Shown here: in pieces, positions 8,960-16,684 of the stretch
Position numbering within the stretch: the stretch's first letter is position 1
How the letters are laid out: the number at the start of each line of letters is the position of its first letter
Program-made: the position numbers and the translations under genes
Notes under the pieces: model-generated
Told to the model about the DNA's origin: nothing
The model's database searches: none
Seen by the model: only the letters and a program-made list of their open reading frames with translations
NCBI RefSeq assembly: GCF_038069765.1
Contig: NZ_JBBPFS010000004.1
Location: 310,001-374,000 of the forward strand
Direction of reading: 5' to 3'
From: Arthrobacter_B sp038069765
GTDB lineage: Bacteria; Actinomycetota; Actinomycetes; Actinomycetales; Micrococcaceae
Length of the DNA stretch: 64,000 nucleotides

Positions 8960-10479
8960 TACTTCTGCCCTCCGCAGTTAACGGGACTGGCAGGGGGCTG
9001 CGCGGACGCCGAAGGAGAGGCCGACGCCGAGGGTGCGGGGGCCGCACCGCCGGCGACCGGAGCCGTCGTGGCGGGGGCAGCGGGATCACAGGCACCGGAC
9101 TGGGCCGTGCCCCGGAGGTCCTCGACGATTTGTTCAGCGTGCAGCAGGTCCTTCGCGGGAATGGTGCCCTGGACCCGGTTGCGCTGGTATTCGGGAAGGC
9201 TGTCCACGGGAATCTCGGTTCGTTCAGTGACGGTGGAAAGCCGGATCGGTCCGAGTGACTGCGAGACGCCGTTGTAGATGGCGACGTTGTTGTCGCTGGA
9301 GCCGACGTAGTAGCGCGTCTGGGTCCAGGTGTAGCCGACCCAGAGCACGGCTGCCAGCAGGACGGCTATCAGGGCCAGCGCGGCAGGCACCAGCCAGCGC
9401 CGCCGCTTTTTGGGCGATTCCTGCTCGGGTGCGGCTTCGGATTCCGGTGCGGCCTTATGGGTCAGCAGGCGGGCGGCGCGCCGTTCGGCCGTCCTTTTGG
9501 TGACGATGGGGATTTGTCCGGTTTCGGTGGCCAGCGATGCTGCTCCCACCAGGATGTGCGGACGCGAGGAAAGGTCCTGACGGATCAGGTCCGCACGGAT
9601 GGGTTCGTCGTCGTTGGGCCCGGTATCCGACGGGTTTGCAGTGTTGTCGTTGCCGGCGGTGGCCGTTGCTGCGGCTGGCGAAGCTGCCGGCAGGACGGGT
9701 CCACCGGGGAGGGGGATGCGGGAGGAAGGGGTTTCGGCGGGAAGCGAATCATCCGGGACTTCGTCAATTTCGATGACCGCAACCGTCACGTTGTCCGGGG
9801 AGCCGCCTGCAAGGGTGAGCTCCACCAGGATGTCCACGCAGCGCTGCAGGTCCGGGGTCTCCCGGAGGACTGTTTCGATGTCCGAGTCCCGGAGCACCGC
9901 CGTCAACCCGTCAGAACACAGCAGCCATTTCTCGCCCGGTTCCACCTCGAAAGTGGCAAGATCCAGCTCAGGGCTGGCATCCACGTCGCCAAGCACGCGC
10001 ATGAGGACGTTTTTGTGGGGGTGTACTTCGGCTTCGTCGGGGCGCAGCCGGCCTTCATCGATAAGCCGCTGGACAAAGGTGTGGTCGATGCTGACCTGTT
10101 CGAAGACGCCGTTCTTGAGCCGGTAGGCGCGTGAATCGCCGATATGGGCAAAAGCGAACCGGTTGCCGTTCAGCAGCAGCGCCGTCACGGTGGTTCCCAT
10201 CCCGGACAGCTGCGGGCTGGTGGTTACCAGTTCTGAAAGGAGGGAATTCGCGGCCTGGATTTCATCGGCGAGCACGGTCAGGGGCTCGTCGTCGTACGTT
10301 CCCCGGTCCAGATGGACCAGGTCCAGGACGGTGGAGGCCGAGGCAACGTTGCCGCCTGCATGGCCGCCCATGCCGTCGGCGACGACGGCAAGATAGCGGC
10401 CGACGTAGGCGGAATCGTCATTCTTCAAACGAACCATGCCGACGTCGGACCGTGCTGCATATTTGAGCACCAGCGCCAC
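8959..10479 (-). CDS. pstP: PP2C-family Ser/Thr phosphatase PstP
   Basis: 506-residue membrane phosphatase that reverses phosphorylation by PknA/PknB. The N-terminal PP2C domain (about 5-240) carries the metal-binding motifs RxxNDD (near 18-22), VADGMGGH (Asp35) and, later, the SDGLT and GSPDNVTV motifs. A long linker is followed by one transmembrane helix (about 365-386) and a 119-residue extracytoplasmic region ending in an Ala/Pro/Ser-rich segment. The start is GTG, two bases after fhaB. It is the sole phosphatase gene in the operon. Confidence 0.94.
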   Translation of the reverse strand: MALVLKYAARSDVGMVRLKNDDSAYVGRYLAVVADGMGGHAGGNVASASTVLDLVHLDRGTYDDEPLTVLADEIQAANSLLSELVTTSPQLSGMGTTVTALLLNGNRFAFAHIGDSRAYRLKNGVFEQVSIDHTFVQRLIDEGRLRPDEAEVHPHKNVLMRVLGDVDASPELDLATFEVEPGEKWLLCSDGLTAVLRDSDIETVLRETPDLQRCVDILVELTLAGGSPDNVTVAVIEIDEVPDDSLPAETPSSRIPLPGGPVLPAASPAAATATAGNDNTANPSDTGPNDDEPIRADLIRQDLSSRPHILVGAASLATETGQIPIVTKRTAERRAARLLTHKAAPESEAAPEQESPKKRRRWLVPAALALIAVLLAAVLWVGYTWTQTRYYVGSSDNNVAIYNGVSQSLGPIRLSTVTERTEIPVDSLPEYQRNRVQGTIPAKDLLHAEQIVEDLRGTAQSGACDPAAPATTAPVAGGAAPAPSASASPSASAQPPASPVNCGGQK

Positions 10480-10481
10480 GG

Positions 10482-10967
10482 CTAAGGCCTCAACTCAAGG
10501 ACCGTCTTGCCGATGCGGATCGGCACCCCGGGTTCCACGGGCAGGGCCCGTGTCAGTTGGCTGCCGCCGAGGAACGTGCCGTTGGTGGATCCGAGGTCCT
10601 CGATGAACCAGCGGCTGCCCTGGGGGAACAGGCGGGCGTGACGGCCGGAGGCGTAGTCATCATCGAGCACGAGCGTTGCTTCCTGGGCGCGGCCGAGCAG
10701 GATGGGGCTGGAGGCGAGCTCCAGCGTGGTGCCGCGCAGCGGTCCCTCGGTCACCACAACCTGGCGGGCCGGGACCTTGGCCGGAGCGGGCGCCTGCTTT
10801 TCCAGGGCCGGGTTGCGGCGGATCTGCCGTGCGCTGGGCGTACCGGTCCGGTTGCGGCTGCCGACCACCAAATCGCGCCGGATCGCTCCGACGACGCTGA
10901 GGACCATCAGCCACAGCAGAATCAGGAACCCGTAGCGGAGCAGGGTCACGATGAGTTCACCGTTCAC
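10482..10967 (-). CDS. fhaB: FHA-domain membrane protein FhaB (FipA-like)
   Basis: 161-residue protein with an N-terminal membrane helix (about 7-28) and a C-terminal forkhead-associated domain (about 85-155) for phospho-threonine recognition; LLGRAQ, SGRHARL and the LGSTNGTFLGG strand are clear. In mycobacteria the ortholog is a PknA/PknB substrate linked to FtsZ and division under stress. The GTG start shares one base with the fhaA stop (TAGTG); the gene ends two bases before pstP. Confidence 0.93.
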   Translation of the reverse strand: MNGELIVTLLRYGFLILLWLMVLSVVGAIRRDLVVGSRNRTGTPSARQIRRNPALEKQAPAPAKVPARQVVVTEGPLRGTTLELASSPILLGRAQEATLVLDDDYASGRHARLFPQGSRWFIEDLGSTNGTFLGGSQLTRALPVEPGVPIRIGKTVLELRP

Positions 10968-11695
10968 TAACGTCCCCCGGCCCGATGCGGCAGAAGCCGG
11001 AACGTGATGCGGGTGCGACCCATGGCAATAGTGGAACCATCCGTAAGATCTGCTTCCCCTTGTACTTTCTGACCGTTGACGAAGCTTCCGTTGGTGGAAC
11101 CGAGGTCGATGGCGCGGCTGGCACCGTTTTCGGTGCGGATTTCCAGATGCCGGCGGGAAACGCCGGTGTCATCAACGAGGATATCGGCCTCGGAGGACCG
11201 CCCGAGAACAACGGAGGGAGCGTTGAGCGAATACCGTTGACCGTCAATATCCAAAACAGGCTGCATCCGCCCCGGCCCCTGGCGGGGAGTGGGCGGGGGA
11301 GTCGCGCGGGGTGCGGGCGATCCGGCCTTCTCCGTTGCGGAGTCAACCTCGAGGACGCCGGGCTTCAGCGCCGAGTCTCTGGTGAAGGAAACACGCACCG
11401 GACCCTGGAGGGTGTACGACTGGCTCCGGGCGTGCTTAATGACGACGTCGCACAGCTCTTCAGCCAGCGGTGCTCCCCATTCCTGGGCGCGCTTGAAATC
11501 TGAGTCGGACAGGCGGGCAGTGAAGACGTTGGGTGCCAGGGTGCGTCCCTGACCCACCGTGAAGGAGCGCTCGTCCAGTTCACGCCGCAGGGCGATGGCC
11601 AGTTCAAGTGGTTCCACCCTGCCGGACGAGCCCGAGGAGAAGGCACCCCGCACAACCTTTTCGATCCCGCGTTCGACGTTATCGAGTAAGCCCAT
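10967..11695 (-). CDS. fhaA: DUF3662/FHA-domain protein FhaA
   Basis: 242-residue cytoplasmic adaptor: an N-terminal DUF3662 domain (about 1-115, beginning MGLLDNVERGIEKVV), a Pro-rich linker, and a C-terminal FHA domain (about 155-235) with VVLGRSSEADI, SRRHLEI and LGSTNGSFVNG. The known mycobacterial homolog binds phosphorylated MviN to control peptidoglycan synthesis. The open frame extends 46 codons upstream, but ATG 11695 has a strong GGAAGGAGG ribosome site. It is the first gene of the seven-gene operon that runs to pknB. Confidence 0.94.
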   Translation of the reverse strand: MGLLDNVERGIEKVVRGAFSSGSSGRVEPLELAIALRRELDERSFTVGQGRTLAPNVFTARLSDSDFKRAQEWGAPLAEELCDVVIKHARSQSYTLQGPVRVSFTRDSALKPGVLEVDSATEKAGSPAPRATPPPTPRQGPGRMQPVLDIDGQRYSLNAPSVVLGRSSEADILVDDTGVSRRHLEIRTENGASRAIDLGSTNGSFVNGQKVQGEADLTDGSTIAMGRTRITFRLLPHRAGGR

Positions 11696-12127
11696 GTCCG
11701 CCTCCTTCCCTAGGTCCTGATGCTGTCCGGATGTCCGGCTGATACGTGGACCAATGTGCCATAACCAGCCGCCCGGCAGCGGCGCCGAATGTGCCCGCAG
11801 GGGCGATTCCAGCGCAGTGACAAGGCAGGCCAAAGGTACACAGGTCCTCTTCGATACTACTGGGGACAGCTGAGAAATGTCCTAACGCGGCTGCGGCGCC
11901 CGAAGGTGTCGCGCGGCCGCAAGCGTGCCCCCGGGCAGGCGGCGAAGCTGTGCTTCCTGGCACTCCCGGTACCCAAAAACCTTGCAAACGCGCGGTTTTT
12001 AACCCGATTCCACGGCCGTTTAGGTGTTTCCCCAAAATGTGGGTATGCTTGATTCTGCTGTTCCCGAGGAATCGAGACGCCGCCGGTTGTGAGACCGAAG
12101 GCACACTCTCCACGGGAAACCATTTAG
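11696..12127. other. Intergenic region between fhaA operon and tRNA-Leu
   Basis: About 430 bases without a supportable gene. It must hold the promoters of the fhaA-pknB operon (minus strand) and of tRNA-Leu (plus strand). On the minus strand TAGTAT at 11854-11859 is a candidate -10 box for fhaA, giving a leader of about 150 nt. On the plus strand TATGCT at 12044-12049 is a candidate -10 box for the tRNA. Several open frames here lack ribosome sites and are not reported as genes. Confidence 0.5.
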
Positions 12128-12210
12128 GCGCGAGTGGCGGAACGGCAGACGCGCTGGCTTCAGGTGCCAGTGTCCGAAAGGGCGTGGGGGTTCAAATCCC
12201 CCCTCGCGCA
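12128..12210 (+). tRNA. tRNA-Leu (anticodon CAG)
   Basis: An 83-nt class II tRNA. The acceptor stem pairs GCGCGAG (12128-12134) with CTCGCGC (12203-12209), followed by discriminator A. The anticodon stem CTGGC/GCCAG encloses loop TTCAGGT, giving anticodon CAG at 12161-12163, which reads CUG. A variable arm and the T loop GGTTCAAATCC are present. CCA is not encoded. A strong terminator follows. Confidence 0.95.
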
Positions 12211-12218
12211 CAAAATGA

Positions 12219-12252
12219 ATCACCCCGGTCGAGAGACCGGGGTGATTTTTTT
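12219..12252 (+). terminator. Rho-independent terminator of tRNA-Leu
   Basis: Perfect 12-bp stem (ATCACCCCGGTC, 12219-12230, with its complement 12235-12246), GAGA tetraloop, then a run of seven T (12246-12252). It lies nine bases after the tRNA. Confidence 0.93.
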
Positions 12253-12341
12253 ATGCCCAAAACCGCCGGTCTTCCCGAACCTCCGGTCGGCGCAGCGAAA
12301 CCGGCGCCCGTAATCCGTACGGTAGATGCCGCCACGATGCA

Positions 12342-12369
12342 GGAGGTTGCCGGCACACCGGCAACCTCC
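12342..12369. terminator. Hairpin 3' of the DUF5997 gene
   Basis: Perfect 12-bp inverted repeat (GGAGGTTGCCGG and complement) with loop CACA, in the gap between tRNA-Leu and the end of the minus-strand DUF5997 gene. There is no T run on either side. It probably ends the DUF5997 transcript. Confidence 0.5.
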
Positions 12370-12423
12370 GTATTTCCGGCAGTGAAGCTCCTGTCTGCCG
12401 AACAGGCCTGACGGAACCGGGGG

Positions 12424-12855
12424 CTAGCGGCGCTGTTTGGGCTCTTTCGCCGCCATGTGCGCTGCCTGCTGGGCTTTGCGCTCCTTCTTGGCCTCTGCTT
12501 CCTTGACGCGCTTGGCTTCCTCTCGCACTGCGGCAAAGCTGGCGCGTTCTTCGACGAGCCATGCGGGCGGAGCGGCCAGCAGAGCGGTGATTTCCTCCGT
12601 GGTCAGGGCTTCCGTGATGCCGGAGCGGGTAAGGCCGCTGATGGAAATGTTGAGCTTCTGCGCGACGACGGGGCGGGGGTGCGGGCCGTTGCGGCGCAGA
12701 TCCACCAGCCACTGAGGGGGATTGGACTGAAGTTCATCAAACTGGGCCCGGGAAATAGGCCCGTCCTGGAACTCCTGCGGAGCGGCGGGCAGATAGATGC
12801 CCAGTTTCTTGGCTGCCGTGGCAGGTTTCATGGATTGGGATTTCTCGGAAGTCAT
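12424..12855 (-). CDS. DUF5997 family protein
   Basis: 143-residue soluble protein of the actinobacterial DUF5997 family, function unknown. The N-terminal part (about 12-100) contains LGIYLPAAPQEFQDGPI, NPPQWLVDLRRNGPHPRPVVAQKLNI-type sequence, then a sequence resembling a short helical DNA- or protein-binding motif; the C-terminal 45 residues are Lys/Glu/Ala-rich and probably helical. The ATG is preceded directly by TACCCT and six bases, a leaderless-promoter layout. It is divergent from the LysR-effector-like gene 125 bp away, a pairing common in this group and suggesting related roles. Confidence 0.85.
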   Translation of the reverse strand: MTSEKSQSMKPATAAKKLGIYLPAAPQEFQDGPISRAQFDELQSNPPQWLVDLRRNGPHPRPVVAQKLNISISGLTRSGITEALTTEEITALLAAPPAWLVEERASFAAVREEAKRVKEAEAKKERKAQQAAHMAAKEPKQRR

Positions 12856-12861
12856 CTAATA

Positions 12862-12867
12862 AGGGTA
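12862..12867 (-). promoter_or_regulatory. -10 box of a leaderless transcript (DUF5997)
   Basis: On the minus strand TACCCT is followed by exactly six bases (TATTAG) and the ATG at 12855. This places the expected transcription start at or next to the start codon. No Shine-Dalgarno sequence is present. Confidence 0.5.
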
Positions 12868-12968
12868 TCCGGAGCAGGAGGCGCGGGTATCCTTCAGCGG
12901 CACGCGGGCGGCATGGCCGGACAACACCCTGGCTACCGGCAGGGAAATGATGGGTGTCCTGCCTGGGC

Positions 12969-12974
12969 TAACCT
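12969..12974 (+). promoter_or_regulatory. -10 box of a leaderless transcript (LysR-effector-like gene)
   Basis: TAACCT is followed by six bases (GAAAAG) and the GTG at 12981, the same spacing as the divergent DUF5997 gene. There is no room for an untranslated leader. Confidence 0.5.
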
Positions 12975-12980
12975 GAAAAG

Positions 12981-13793
12981 GTGCCAACTGATGCCCCCCA
13001 CCACACGCCCCGTCCAGCCCGTCCCCTGAAGCTGGCCTACGTTCCCGGAGTGACGCCCGGAAAATGGATCGGCCGGTGGAATGAGCGGCAGGACCGCGAG
13101 CTGCAGGCTTATCAGTGCCCCGAAGATTCGGTTGAGGATGACCTGCGCGCCGGGCGCGCCGACGTGGTCTTTGTCCGCGTTCCGGATCAGGAGTACACCC
13201 GTCCCGCCGGCTTGAGCGTCATCGCCCTCTATGACGAGCGTCCGGTAGTGGCCGCGGCGAAGGATTCCGCCGTCGCCGCCTTCGATGAGTTGGACCGTGC
13301 CGACCTGGCCGGCGAGAACCTTCTGGACATCCGTGAGGTCGGCGGCGCCGACGTCGGCATGGAAGTGGTTGCTTCGGGTGCCGGGCTGCTGATCCTTCCC
13401 ATGTCCGTGGCAAAGCTCTACTCCCGCCGTGATGTCGTGGCACGGCCGCTGACCGGTGTTCCCGGGACCCGGATTGCCGTTGCCTGGCTGGAGGACAGCG
13501 AGGACGAGGGAATCGAAGAGCTGGTGGGTATTGTGCGCGGGCGGACGGCGAACAGTTCACGCCAGCCCTCCGTGCAGGCGGACCAAAAAAAGACGGCCCG
13601 GCAGCGGACAAAGGAACGCCAGAGCCGAAGCGCCGACAAGACCGCCTCGACGTCCGGCGGGCGCTCCGGTGGCAAGGGGAGCGCCGCAGGCAAAGGGAGC
13701 GCCGGCGGCAAGGGGAGCGCCGGCGGCAAGGGCAGCGCCGCAGGCAAAGGCAAGGGCAGCCGCCAGGGCGGAAAGCCGCGCGGGGGCCGCTAG
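12981..13793 (+). CDS. LysR-type effector-domain protein without HTH, Gly/Lys-rich tail
   Basis: 270-residue protein. Residues about 15-185 resemble the substrate-binding half of LysR-type regulators (periplasmic-binding-protein fold: VTPGKWIGRWNER, DLRAGRADVVFVRVP, EVVASGAGLLILPMSVAKLY), but no winged helix-turn-helix precedes it. The last 85 residues are low-complexity and basic, ending in repeats of GKGSAG/GKGSAA. Such proteins are often annotated LysR-family substrate-binding proteins and occur beside DUF5997. Start is GTG, probably leaderless. A basic tail could bind nucleic acid; that is speculation. Confidence 0.8.
   Translation: MPTDAPHHTPRPARPLKLAYVPGVTPGKWIGRWNERQDRELQAYQCPEDSVEDDLRAGRADVVFVRVPDQEYTRPAGLSVIALYDERPVVAAAKDSAVAAFDELDRADLAGENLLDIREVGGADVGMEVVASGAGLLILPMSVAKLYSRRDVVARPLTGVPGTRIAVAWLEDSEDEGIEELVGIVRGRTANSSRQPSVQADQKKTARQRTKERQSRSADKTASTSGGRSGGKGSAAGKGSAGGKGSAGGKGSAAGKGKGSRQGGKPRGGR
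13668..13747 (+). repeat. 18-bp coding tandem repeat
   Basis: Four to five copies of an 18-bp unit (GGYGGCAAGGGGAGCGCC-like) beginning at 13668, 13686, 13704, 13722 and 13740, encoding the hexapeptide [AG]GKGSA in the C-terminal tail of the LysR-effector-like protein. Copies differ by one to four bases. Confidence 0.85.
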
Positions 13794-13912
13794 CCCGGAA
13801 GCCGCGTCTGTCCCGTCAGCTTGGCGCTCGAGCGGCGCAGCGTCGGGTTCGCGCCCGGCGTCCCGCTGGCGGACACCCGCGGAAACACCGGCTTCAGCTC
13901 CATCAGGACTGG

Positions 13913-13943
13913 CCTGTCCGGCGGCAGGGACGTTCCGGACAGG
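13913..13943. terminator. Convergent-gene hairpin
   Basis: Inverted repeat CCTGTCCGG (13913-13921) / CCGGACAGG (13935-13943) directly abutting the stop codon of the antiporter gene, in the gap between two convergent genes. No T run. Function as a terminator is inferred. Confidence 0.4.
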
Positions 13944-15683
13944 TCAGTGCTCACCCAGCCGGGGCTTCAGCCGGGACTCTTCCAAGTCCAGCAGGCGCTG
14001 GGCGTCGGCGAGGGTCCGGGACGGGAAGTGCCCTTCCCTGCGTGCCAGCAGCAGCGCCTCGCGTTCGGCGTCGACGACGGCGCGGCGCAGTTCGCGGTAC
14101 TGCAGCTGGGGGGTGGGGGAGGTCCCGACACCGAGAGCCTTGACCCGCTCCCAGGCCAGCTCGCTGCGCAGGAAGGTGCTTTGCCGCACGCGTTCCACGA
14201 CGTCCGGATCCACATCGGCATCCAGATGGAGGCAGGCAGCCGGATTCTCCAGGACCCGCAGGCCCGCATCGCTGATTTGGTCCAGCAGGGTCGCCAGGCT
14301 GCGCTGGTCCGCAGCGGCATTGACCCCGCGGACCTCGAGCGCCCGGATCACCCAGGGCAGGGTTCCGCCCTGCAGCAGCAGGGTCACCACGGCCACGGTA
14401 AACGCGATCAGCACCAGCTGTTCCCGGTACGGAGTGCTGTCCGGCAGTGACTGTGCCGCGGCAAGAGTCACCACGCCGCGCATGCCGGACCAGCCGATCA
14501 CCACGCCGCCGCGCCAGTCCAGGCCTTCGGCGCGCAGCTGCACAATGTCGCTTTTGCGGCGGCGGTAAATCTGCTCCCTGCGCTCGGCGCGGCGCCGGGC
14601 CCGCTCATCTCCGGGACCCTGCAGCTTCACCCGGTCCAGGGCGGCCCGGAACCGGTTGGTCCGCCTTTCCTGGTAACCCACCTTGGCCCGCAGCAGCAGG
14701 ATCAGCGGACCCATCCAGGCAAACCGGATGAGAATGAGCAGGGCTGTCACCGCCAAACCGATCCCCACGGACTCCCCGACGGTCAGGAGTTCCGGATTGA
14801 TTTCCTCCACGAGGTACCGGATTTCCAGTCCCATCAGCAGGAAGACTCCGTTTTCCAGCAGGAACTGGACCGTGTGCCAGTTGACGCTGTCATTAATCCG
14901 CGCCTGGGCACTGAACGCAGATCCGCTGCGGTGCCCGGTGTACAGCCCGGCAACCACCACGGCCAGCACTCCGGAGGCATGCATTTCCTCGGCAGGAATA
15001 AAGGCCAGGAAGGGCACCACAAAGGAAATGGCGGTATCCAGGACAGGGTCATGCAGCTTGGAGCGGATGTAGACGGTGGCAGCACCCACCAGGAGCCCGA
15101 CGGCGACGGCGCCGACCACCGCAAATCCGAAGTCGGCCACCCCGTCCCAGATGCTGGCCAGGCCGCCGGCACTGGCGGCGATCGCAGAGCGCAGCAGTAC
15201 CAGGGCGGTGGCGTCGTTGACCAGCCCTTCACCCTCGAGGACGGTCACCAGCCTCGGCGGCAGTCCGAGTTTCTTGCCGATTGAGGTCGCAGCCACGGCG
15301 TCCGGCGGGCTGACGACGGCGCCCAGCGCAATGGCGGCGGCGAGGTTCAGATCCGGCAGCAGGATATAGAGCAGCAGTCCGGTGGCAAACGCCGAGAACA
15401 GCACCAGGAAAACGGACAGGCTCGAGATGGCGCCAAAATTCCGCCGGAAGTCCACCACGGGGACGTTCACCGCCGCCGCGTACAGCAGCGGAGGCAGCAC
15501 ACCCATCAGGATCACTTCATGCGGAACGGTGAAGGTGGGCAGGCCGGGCAGATATGACAGCCCGAGCCCGACCACCACCAGGATCAGGGGCGCAGCAATG
15601 CCCAGCCGCTTGGAAAATGCGGCGACGGTGACGATGACAGCCACGCCGATGACAGCAAATAGGGCTAGTTCCACACCCGCCAT
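13944..15683 (-). CDS. Na+/H+ antiporter, CPA1 (NhaP/NHE) family
   Basis: 579-residue membrane antiporter exchanging Na+ (or K+) for protons. The first ~420 residues form about 12 hydrophobic helices; the ion-binding Asn-Asp pair typical of CPA1 is visible in GEGLVNDATALV (Asn156-Asp157), and a discontinuous-helix motif GWSGMRGVVTLAAA follows at about 395. A basic cytoplasmic loop (about 345-385) and a soluble C-terminal region (about 440-579) suggest regulation. ATG at 15683; the start is overlapped by a promoter and palindrome rather than a ribosome site. Confidence 0.92.
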   Translation of the reverse strand: MAGVELALFAVIGVAVIVTVAAFSKRLGIAAPLILVVVGLGLSYLPGLPTFTVPHEVILMGVLPPLLYAAAVNVPVVDFRRNFGAISSLSVFLVLFSAFATGLLLYILLPDLNLAAAIALGAVVSPPDAVAATSIGKKLGLPPRLVTVLEGEGLVNDATALVLLRSAIAASAGGLASIWDGVADFGFAVVGAVAVGLLVGAATVYIRSKLHDPVLDTAISFVVPFLAFIPAEEMHASGVLAVVVAGLYTGHRSGSAFSAQARINDSVNWHTVQFLLENGVFLLMGLEIRYLVEEINPELLTVGESVGIGLAVTALLILIRFAWMGPLILLLRAKVGYQERRTNRFRAALDRVKLQGPGDERARRRAERREQIYRRRKSDIVQLRAEGLDWRGGVVIGWSGMRGVVTLAAAQSLPDSTPYREQLVLIAFTVAVVTLLLQGGTLPWVIRALEVRGVNAAADQRSLATLLDQISDAGLRVLENPAACLHLDADVDPDVVERVRQSTFLRSELAWERVKALGVGTSPTPQLQYRELRRAVVDAEREALLLARREGHFPSRTLADAQRLLDLEESRLKPRLGEH

Positions 15684-15684
15684 T

Positions 15685-15710
15685 ATCGTTCACGACGGTG
15701 AACGATTCTA
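15685..15710 (-). promoter_or_regulatory. Promoter and palindrome at antiporter start
   Basis: A perfect inverted repeat, ATCGTTCAC (15685-15693) and GTGAACGAT (15698-15706) separated by four bases, lies immediately before the antiporter ATG. On the minus strand TAGAAT (15705-15710) is a good -10 box, so transcription would start inside the palindrome. A repressor site or 5' RNA hairpin are both possible. Confidence 0.55.
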
Positions 15711-15716
15711 ATTTTC

Positions 15717-15735
15717 CCGGCGGCGGAGCCGCCGG
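15717..15735. terminator. Hairpin between hydrolase and antiporter genes
   Basis: CCGGCGGC (15717-15724), loop GGA, GCCGCCGG (15728-15735). It follows the stop of the minus-strand metal-dependent hydrolase and precedes the antiporter promoter, so it probably separates the two transcripts. No T run. Confidence 0.45.
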
Positions 15736-15745
15736 AATGCAGCCG

Positions 15746-16519
15746 CTAGGCCACAGCCCACTGGGTCAGGGTCAGGAAGGCGGCATGGATGACTCCGTAG
15801 ATGGCGTAGACGGTGACCGGAACCATCAGGGCCCATTCCCGCCACGATCCCGCTGCACCGATGAGGGGCAGTGACATGGCGCCGCTGCTGCGCCACAGCT
15901 TGTTCAGCACCGGCATGCCGGCCAGGGAGCGCGGACGCTTGATCCGCAGAGGCCAGAGGATCATGACGCCCTGATGGGTCAGCAAATCTCCGACAATGTG
16001 AACGGCGACGCCCAGCCCAACGGCCACGGGAAGCCAGTCATTGTTTTCGGGGGCGTAGACGGCAATGAAGGCCGAAAGTCCGAGTGCCAGCAGCCAGCTG
16101 CGGCCGGGACCGCCGGCGATCTTCAGGGCTTTGAGTGCAAAACCCATCAGCAGTACCGACAGCAGCCCCGCCCCCACGGCCACGGAACCGAAGAGGGGGA
16201 CGACGGCGGTGACCTTGCCGAGCGCGGTGGACAGGGCAACAAACACCGCCAGCCCCAGCAGGGAATGCGTGCCGCGGCGGTGTCCGCCGCTGATCTGCTC
16301 GGTAATGCGGGCCAGGACCTTGGTGACCGGCGGCAGGGAATGCGCAATGGTTCCGCTGTGGTGGTCGAGGTCCGGGAGCAGGGCTGCTCCGGCGGTGAGC
16401 AGGGCTCCGGTAACCACGCCCAGCGGCGTCACCGGATACCAGCCGAGGGCGTGCGGTGCGGTTGAAGCGACAGCAATCCAGGCTGCTGCGCCTGATGCTG
16501 CGTGATGACCACCCATCAT
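15746..16519 (-). CDS. Membrane-bound metal-dependent hydrolase (YdjM/LexA-binding family)
   Basis: 257-residue polytopic membrane protein of the YdjM-like family. Conserved polar motifs sit between hydrophobic helices: GGHHAASGAAAW at the N-terminus, LLPDLDHHSGT (about 48-58), HRRGTHSLLG (about 80-89) and VHIVGDLLTHQGV (about 173-185), consistent with a metal site. Substrate unknown; the E. coli member is SOS-induced. Two adjacent ATG codons could start it; AAGGA lies about ten bases upstream. No operon partner. Confidence 0.85.
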   Translation of the reverse strand: MMGGHHAASGAAAWIAVASTAPHALGWYPVTPLGVVTGALLTAGAALLPDLDHHSGTIAHSLPPVTKVLARITEQISGGHRRGTHSLLGLAVFVALSTALGKVTAVVPLFGSVAVGAGLLSVLLMGFALKALKIAGGPGRSWLLALGLSAFIAVYAPENNDWLPVAVGLGVAVHIVGDLLTHQGVMILWPLRIKRPRSLAGMPVLNKLWRSSGAMSLPLIGAAGSWREWALMVPVTVYAIYGVIHAAFLTLTQWAVA

Positions 16520-16632
16520 GGTGCGTGGGGTCCTTCCCTAGGGCGGTGTGAAGCACCGAAAACTTTCGTAACTTCTTATGTTTTCACGCGCCGGTGACAC
16601 TTCCGGCACGCCAGTCACATCAGCACCGCGGA

Positions 16633-16678
16633 CACGACGACGGCGGGGCACCCGCCCGGGTGCCCCGCCGTCGTCGTG
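16633..16678 (-). terminator. Terminator hairpin after gntP
   Basis: Perfect 21-bp stem (arms 16633-16653 and 16658-16678, core CGACGACGGCGGGGC) with a four-base loop, seven bases past the gntP stop. No T run. The stem shares its ACGACGACGGCGG core with two other hairpins in the window. Confidence 0.75.
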
Positions 16679-16684
16679 CGCCGG

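Noticed and set aside
12128..12210. tRNA-Leu as an integration site for a mobile element
   Set aside because: No integrase, no duplicated tRNA 3' end and normal flanking genes.
12253..12411. 52-codon frame right after the tRNA-Leu terminator
   Set aside because: Its ATG follows the terminator T run directly, with no promoter or ribosome site, and a hairpin interrupts it.
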